Positions 59,061-64,000 of a DNA stretch of 64,000 bases are shown piece by piece (positions within the stretch are counted from its first letter, which is position 1; each line of letters begins with the position of its first letter). Source of the DNA: Pseudeuparius sepicola (taxonomy: Eukaryota; Arthropoda; Insecta; Coleoptera; Anthribidae). The translations under genes were made by a program, and so were the position numbers. The DNA is taken from assembly GCA_963920635.1 (NCBI GenBank), contig OY987304.1, forward strand, positions 37,758,365 to 37,822,364, in the 5' to 3' direction. The notes under the pieces are model-generated. The model saw only the letters and a program-made list of their open reading frames with translations, did not search any database and was not told the DNA's origin.

Positions 59061-59223
59061 GATATTTTCTGGTAAGCTTAAGAAACGAATCTAAATATCA
59101 GAATGCGGTTTACTACATTTAAATTTTTAAAAACCAAGCACAGGGCACCTTTGCTACATTTTTTCTATATCTTCGAGAACTAGGAGAAACTACTCAAAAG
59201 CGTCCAATTTGAGATACCTTGTA

Positions 59224-59974
59224 CAGGGTGTCCCATTTTGGGTGTTTTTGGGTGTTTTTCTCAAAAATCTCGGTTATTACTAAAGCTAGAGGGTTGCGGT
59301 TTTCACGTCACTGTACTACTTTTTTGAGAGGAATTTGGTGGACCTATCAGATTTTAGATAAGTTTTATAGTTTCCACGCATTGGCGCAGTACGGAAATTT
59401 TCGATTTTTTTGGAAACCTCTCTCCTGGCTACAACTTATATATATATCGACAAATTTAATCAACTATTTTTATAGATTTTTTGGCGTAGAATCGAATGGA
59501 ATAATTAGTTTTTTGGTAGCGTTAATAGTTTTTGAGATATGAACCAAAGTTATATATTTTTTTAATGGAAACCATAGTTCATATCTCAGTTGGGTCAGTT
59601 TCGGACCTCCGGTCAAACCGGATGTGTAGTAATTTGACACGTGCCGCTATTTTTTTTTAAGCGAGTTAGCTCATTTTTTGTAAATGACATTGTAGAGCGG
59701 TTATCTCAGAAACTAGTAACAATAGAAAGATCGTCCAAAGAACAAAAGTTTCTCCAAATTACCCAGTCTTTCAGATGGGCTACGTTCCAACGTTCCTAGG
59801 GTCAAAAAGTTTCTTTGCACCGCAGCGCCATCTATAGGCCAATGTCAAAATGAACGTTTGTCAGTTGGGAATAAAGCCCTCTTCACATCCTAGCGAATGG
59901 CATTTGCAGAATTAAAATACTTTTTTTTTTGTTCCGGAGATATCGGCGACGGGAGTCCTTATTGGGACATCCTG
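59224..59974. mobile_element. 0.75-kb TIR element, CAGGGTGTCCCA ends
   Basis: The ends CAGGGTGTCCCATTTTGGG and ATTGGGACATCCTG are flanked by TA (59222-59223, 59975-59976). A 107-codon open frame near the left end (59219-59542) has no domain. It is a likely non-autonomous member of the same CAGGGTG group. Confidence 0.65.
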
Positions 59975-60078
59975 TATAGTCATTAGATTATTGGAACTAA
60001 TTTGACATAACAATGAATCATATAAAAACGGTAAAATCTAAGCAGTAAATTTAAAAAATGCAATCAAATTAGGCATGT

Positions 60079-60345
60079 CATATGCGCCAACCTCCCCCTA
60101 TACCTACGGGGTAGGTTGGCGCATCGTATGGGGTAGGTAGGCGCATGGATTTCTGCTTAAATTTTCAATTAGCTCTCAAGTAAAACCAAGAAAACTTTTG
60201 TATTTTCCTATTATTCCTCATTGTTCCTCATTGCAATCATCTAGAATGTCAATGTTACATAATATATTTTACTCACATAAGTGCCCGGGGTAAGTTGGCG
60301 CATTACCTGGCAACACTGCATTATCTGCGCCAACCTGCCCAGTCT
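60079..60345. repeat. Clustered GCGCCAACCTACCCC inverted motifs
   Basis: The motif GGGGTAGGTTGGCGCAT (and GGGGTAAGTTGGCGCAT) or its complement occurs at about 60080, 60106, 60129, 60287 and 60330. It recurs at about 61875 beyond the poly-C element. The first two form a hairpin. It looks like the ends of a transposon family interrupted by the 60645-61853 insertion. Confidence 0.6.
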
Positions 60346-60644
60346 CCATCTCGGTGTTTTGATGGCTCGTGGAACAAACTATTGAAAACAACTTGGAGAT
60401 ATTTGGTGCAAAAATGTCTAACATGCCTCTTATAACTAACAAAAAATAAGAAAGAATCAACACTACTTACGTCTGATATATGATCAAAATTATCGAAACT
60501 CAAAAAAGTTCTAAATCACACCGAAATAATCTACTAGTCACCGACACTCGCTACACACTGGCTGCACCATTTCGAGTAAGTGGCCGAGGAGGGAAGCGGC
60601 GTTACCAAAATACTTTAAAATCAGGAGAAATAATAGTGCGCCAC

Positions 60645-61853
60645 AGGGCCGTATCTGAGGGGGGTTTTGGGGGTTCAACCCCCCCCCCCCCCCCGAAATG
60701 GAAACCCGCCCGAAAACTGCCAACAAAACATAATTTTTGGATCAGTGCAGTACCGAGTTTTATCATCAGAATATTCTTTCAAATAAAATAAAACATAACT
60801 GGCAACACTGGACAATAGTAAACGGTGAACGGTGGTGCATGGCAGCGTGCGCCATGGATTAGGAGAATAGGGGATTCCCAGAGTCTCTTTTATGAATAGA
60901 TTAGTACTAATTTGTATTTGAAGATTTATTTATTATTTTTATGAAAGGTTCAGCTAGGCAAGTGGCGCGAAGAAATCTTTTACCATACCTACTGGCATAG
61001 CCGAAAACCTACCTAAACACTGCTACTGGCAATTCTAAAGGTGTCGTCAGGCCAGGCGAAGAATGTGTGGGAATATATCCGTAATAATGAGAAATCAAAT
61101 AAGTAGAAGAGGGATAGGTATATATGCGAGAAGGAATATTTAGCTGTTATTTTAATTAATATTTAATATTTTTAAAGTTTTAATATTAAACTTGTTCAAC
61201 TTAAACCTGTTTCAGTTTTTTATCAAAAACCATTTAAAAATAGCAGTTTTTTTTTAAACCTTAAAGCTATTTCAACTTCAACAGCCACTACCCTAACCCC
61301 TCCAGGGCCGGCTCTAGGCGGGTGCGAACGGTGCGGCGTACACAGCCCTGCGTTTTGATTGGCCCCACGCCTCCGAGTCCCGTGTACAGGGTTATCCAGG
61401 CAGTAGCGTATTTAAAAGGGCGGGGCCGAACCCATTTTCGAATTTGAAAATATTCACTGCAGCTTGAAAATCTGAAGATATTGAGATTTCCTAAGACTAA
61501 TTTTAAGTAATTTTCCTTAACATTTCTAAAAAATTTCGCCTGCGGCGCATTTTACAAAATTATTTTAAATGCTGTTTGAAAGAAATTCACAAAAATTGTC
61601 CCTTCTCACCCGAAATTGATTTCTATATACGTCACTAAAGTGATCTAAATTCATCGCCCCGGTCAACTTTTTTAAAAAGTGACATGCAAAAATTATACCA
61701 TTCTAGTGGCGTATCAATTTTCAAAAATTTGTTCTTAATGGATTAAATAATTCCTTGCCAGGGCCCCGTACTTTCATTCGACACCCAGCCTCACAAAAGC
61801 TTGAGCCGATCCTGAACCCCCCCCCCCCCAAAATTTTCGCTAGATACGGCCCT
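60645..61853. mobile_element. 1.2-kb element with AGGGCCGTATCT ends and poly-C tracts
   Basis: The left end AGGGCCGTATCTGAGGGG leads to GGGTTCAA and 16 C (60679-60694). The right end is the inverse: TGAA and 13 C (61817-61829), AAAATTTTCGCTAGATACGG, then CCCT. Other GC-rich ends (GGGCCGGCTCTAGGCGGGTG at 61304) suggest nested insertions inside. No transposase was found. Confidence 0.6.
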
Positions 61854-62414
61854 ACTGCGCCATACCATTCCTTGCGCCAACCTACCCGGGTCTCCCCTAC
61901 AATCAATTTCTTCGGCTATTTTCCGGCTAGAACACGGTTAACTAGTTTCGGCCGTTGCGCAAATATTAGAAGGGAAAGGAGTCAGAAAGGACTCTCCCAC
62001 GACAAAGCACGCAATAATCTAATGTTAAATTCCCGTTTTTGTTTTCCCGACCAATCGATTAAGTGCTTCACCCCACCACCTTCCACTATACTTCTTTCCC
62101 GTATATTTTATTAAAATCACATCCCATTTGTTATTCGCTAATGCCTCTCCTGGTTAGTTTTATTGCTAATAGTGACAACGTCTAATTTATTCCAATCACT
62201 TTTCTATTTATTCGACTTCTCATTGTGTATTACATTCTTACGCATTGTATTATACGCTACAATACACCCTTAGAACTACCAGATCAGTATACCTACCCCA
62301 AAGTTTTCATTCATTTACGGATCTAAAGGCTTCTGAAAAAACAATTGATGTTAAATGATTTTCGGTTTATAATATTTTAAAGTAAACTTTAACCACATAT
62401 AAAATTTGTTTCAG

Positions 62415-62619
62415 GTCATCCCTGGCCCGGGAGTGATAACAACGCCACACGGCCATGCCGTTGCTCCGGCACCATATCCAGGGGTTACGCGACAAAAAAT
62501 GTGGTACGTCATCAAGAACCTACAGCCCGCCACCACGTACGAGGTCCGAGTGCAGGCCAGGAACCTCCATGGCTGGAACAAAATCAGCCCTACCTTTCAC
62601 TTTACGACCAGATCAAACG
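62415..62619 (+). CDS. Exon of Ig/FN3 neural adhesion protein: second half of FN3
   Basis: This 205-bp exon lies between a TTGTTTCAG acceptor (ends 62414) and a GTGAGT donor (62620). It enters in phase 0, continuing SDWNSV into VIPGPG, and leaves in phase 1. A Pro/Ala/His-rich loop comes first. Then WYVIKNLQPATTYEVRVQAR gives the FN3 E-F strands with the conserved L-P-T-Y-V-V-A spacing, and HGWNKIS-TFHFTTRS gives the G strand. With the previous exon this completes one FN3 domain. In insect members of this family a membrane anchor (GPI or a transmembrane segment) follows downstream, and it is not in this window. The frame stays open past the donor to 62654, but GTGAGT and the end of the FN3 homology argue for splicing at 62619. 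Confidence 0.9.
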
Positions 62620-63979
62620 GTGAGTTGGATGAAAATATACTCAGAGTAGTTTGACGTGAGCTAAGCCTAAATCCGTTGGTTATTGGCGAAATTGAAGCGG
62701 CATAGGGAAGTAGAATAAGTTACTATATTACGCAAACTATGTTGCTCCAAATGTGGTTGTTGTCGACATGAGTATTATACATTTATAGACTACTTAATAT
62801 CATTCATTTAAAATAAACCGGCTATGGCCGAACTATGCCAAACATTTTAAAAAATCGTCTGATGAAATTTCGTATGCCAATTGCCACTTTAGTTAGTACC
62901 ACTAGGCATAGGGGAGCAATTACACAAAGAAAATTAATGCAGTCAGCTCCTATATCGCTAGCGTTAGCGGAGATAGGAAAGTGTAAATTTTGCGCAATTT
63001 GTTGGAACCCAGCCTAGTCTCGATTAACAGGCCCGCATGCGCATGTAGTCAGGTCTCTAACTCATTCCACGAGTGATTTACTGAAAAATCATTTCCGGTT
63101 GCTTCGGCGGGTGAACTCCAACCACGGGAAATAGATGCGGTTTATACTTTCGAACAAATTAAAATCGGAGGATTTTTAAATTATCCCCACAACTCGACTT
63201 GCGTGCACAAGATCATATATTTACCATGTCAAGTTATGTAGATCACCCCCTAATAACTTTTATTTTTGGAGATAGAAAACAATTTTAAATAGAAAAGGTG
63301 TAGGTAGAATAGATATAATTAAGTGTTGGATCTTCCTGTATATTTCTTGTTCAGATATGATATGTGGCTTAGACAAGGAAAGAGAGGACACCGCGCTTGC
63401 CTATACAGGGTTAGCTATCACTTAGTACAAAAAATGTTATGGCAGATAAAGAAAAATTAGATTTGCCAAAATAAATTTTCAAAAATTTTCTAACATCAAA
63501 TTGTATAAAACCCCTCAAAAAACGCCGCCTATGGACGCCCGCGTGACGTGTCTTAAAATTTTGCCTTTGTCAATGGTAGTGACAGGTAGTGAAATAGCGC
63601 AGCGTTACCACGTCCATCAATTTATCCGAGGATTCACCACAAAATATCGATTTTTTGTTGGAAACCATTACTTTCTAAGGAACATGTAGAATGCCCATGA
63701 AACACCTACCTTACTGACATTTCCAGGATTGAATATTTTCTAAATTTGTTGGGGACCTCTTATTTCCCTCCGTCATTCCTTTTGTTTGAAGCGAGGTACT
63801 CAGCCTGACAACCACGTAGGAGGATCCCCTCCGCCAGGAAAACGCCGAAGGGTAACCAAAAAACACAACTGCACTAGCACACATCACACATTGCACATGC
63901 AGAGAACTACAGTAGCTGTTCAAAGAGGCCGCCTTTAACCTCGATGCACAAATTCACTCGGTTAATTAAATTAAAAATG
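62620..63979. other. Intronic sequence after the FN3 exon, nothing recognised
   Basis: The sequence starts with the GTGAGT donor. Open frames of 60-70 codons without motifs occur on both strands. I found no repeats or RNA genes. Confidence 0.5.
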
Positions 63980-64000
63980 TTTGCATTTTTACTTCAGGAT
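63980..64000 (+). promoter_or_regulatory. Possible splice acceptor for the next exon at the window edge
   Basis: The window ends in a T-rich run followed by ACTTCAG at 63991-63997 and three further bases. This looks like a polypyrimidine tract and 3' splice site for the exon after 62415-62619. That exon would have to start in phase 1. Only three exon bases are visible, so it cannot be tested by translation. Confidence 0.25.

Larger units (their letters stand above)
57264..62414 (+). other. Intron within the FN3 domain (5.2 kb)
   Basis: This intron interrupts the FN3 domain in phase 0 (GTAAGC donor, TTTCAG acceptor). It contains a 1.2-kb foldback, a 0.75-kb TIR element and a 1.2-kb poly-C-ended element. 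The remainder (61900-62400) shows nothing recognisable. Confidence 0.85.

Overview
The window is AT-rich, intron-dominated nuclear DNA from an animal, almost certainly an insect. The evidence is one multi-exon gene with canonical GT/AG splice sites, a protein segment of the type seen in insect neural Ig-superfamily adhesion proteins, and a mobilome typical of insects: Penelope-like, non-LTR, Ty3/gypsy, mariner-like, pogo-like and PIF/Harbinger remnants plus many TA-flanked foldback elements. No bacterial genes, operons or CRISPR arrays are present. The insect order cannot be settled from this sequence alone.

The only host gene I can support lies on the + strand, and the window holds a middle piece of it. 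Four exons (4953-5050, 21303-21424, 56993-57263, 62415-62619) join in perfect phase into 231 uninterrupted codons. They encode an Ig domain (Cys, Trp and YSC landmarks) followed directly by a fibronectin type III domain. This matches the third Ig plus FN3 layout of the klingon/wrapper/CG34353 group of insect cell-surface proteins. The signal peptide and first two Ig domains must lie upstream, and the C-terminal anchor downstream. A possible next splice acceptor sits at the last bases of the window. The introns are about 16.3, 35.6 and 5.2 kb.

Almost everything else is intronic repeat. 0-2 kb: a chain of foldback elements and a tRNA-Pro-like pseudogene. 4-8.6 kb: antisense Penelope-like and non-LTR retrotransposon remnants. 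12.7-21.2 kb: a broken Ty3/gypsy element with both LTRs, one holding a nested foldback element, then a 3.4-kb element with TA-flanked inverted ends and a GC-rich core, then a solo LTR of the same gypsy family ending 118 bp before exon 2. 24.6-31.8 kb: three further inverted-repeat elements and pogo-like and mariner-like remnants. 35.1-39.4 kb: a Harbinger remnant, a satellite array of alternating 281/197-bp units each ending in a perfect 44-bp palindrome, and a head-to-head repeat array. 39.9-41.3 kb: a complete but dead mariner-like element that has lost its middle catalytic aspartate. 41.7-54.1 kb: several unclassified interspersed repeat families. 57.4-61.9 kb: foldback elements and a repeat with poly-C ends.

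The most notable observations are the palindrome-bearing satellite with its higher-order alternation, the large TIR element with GC-rich cargo, an inverted repeat that runs across a transposon end, and unclassified repeat families present in several copies in this one locus.
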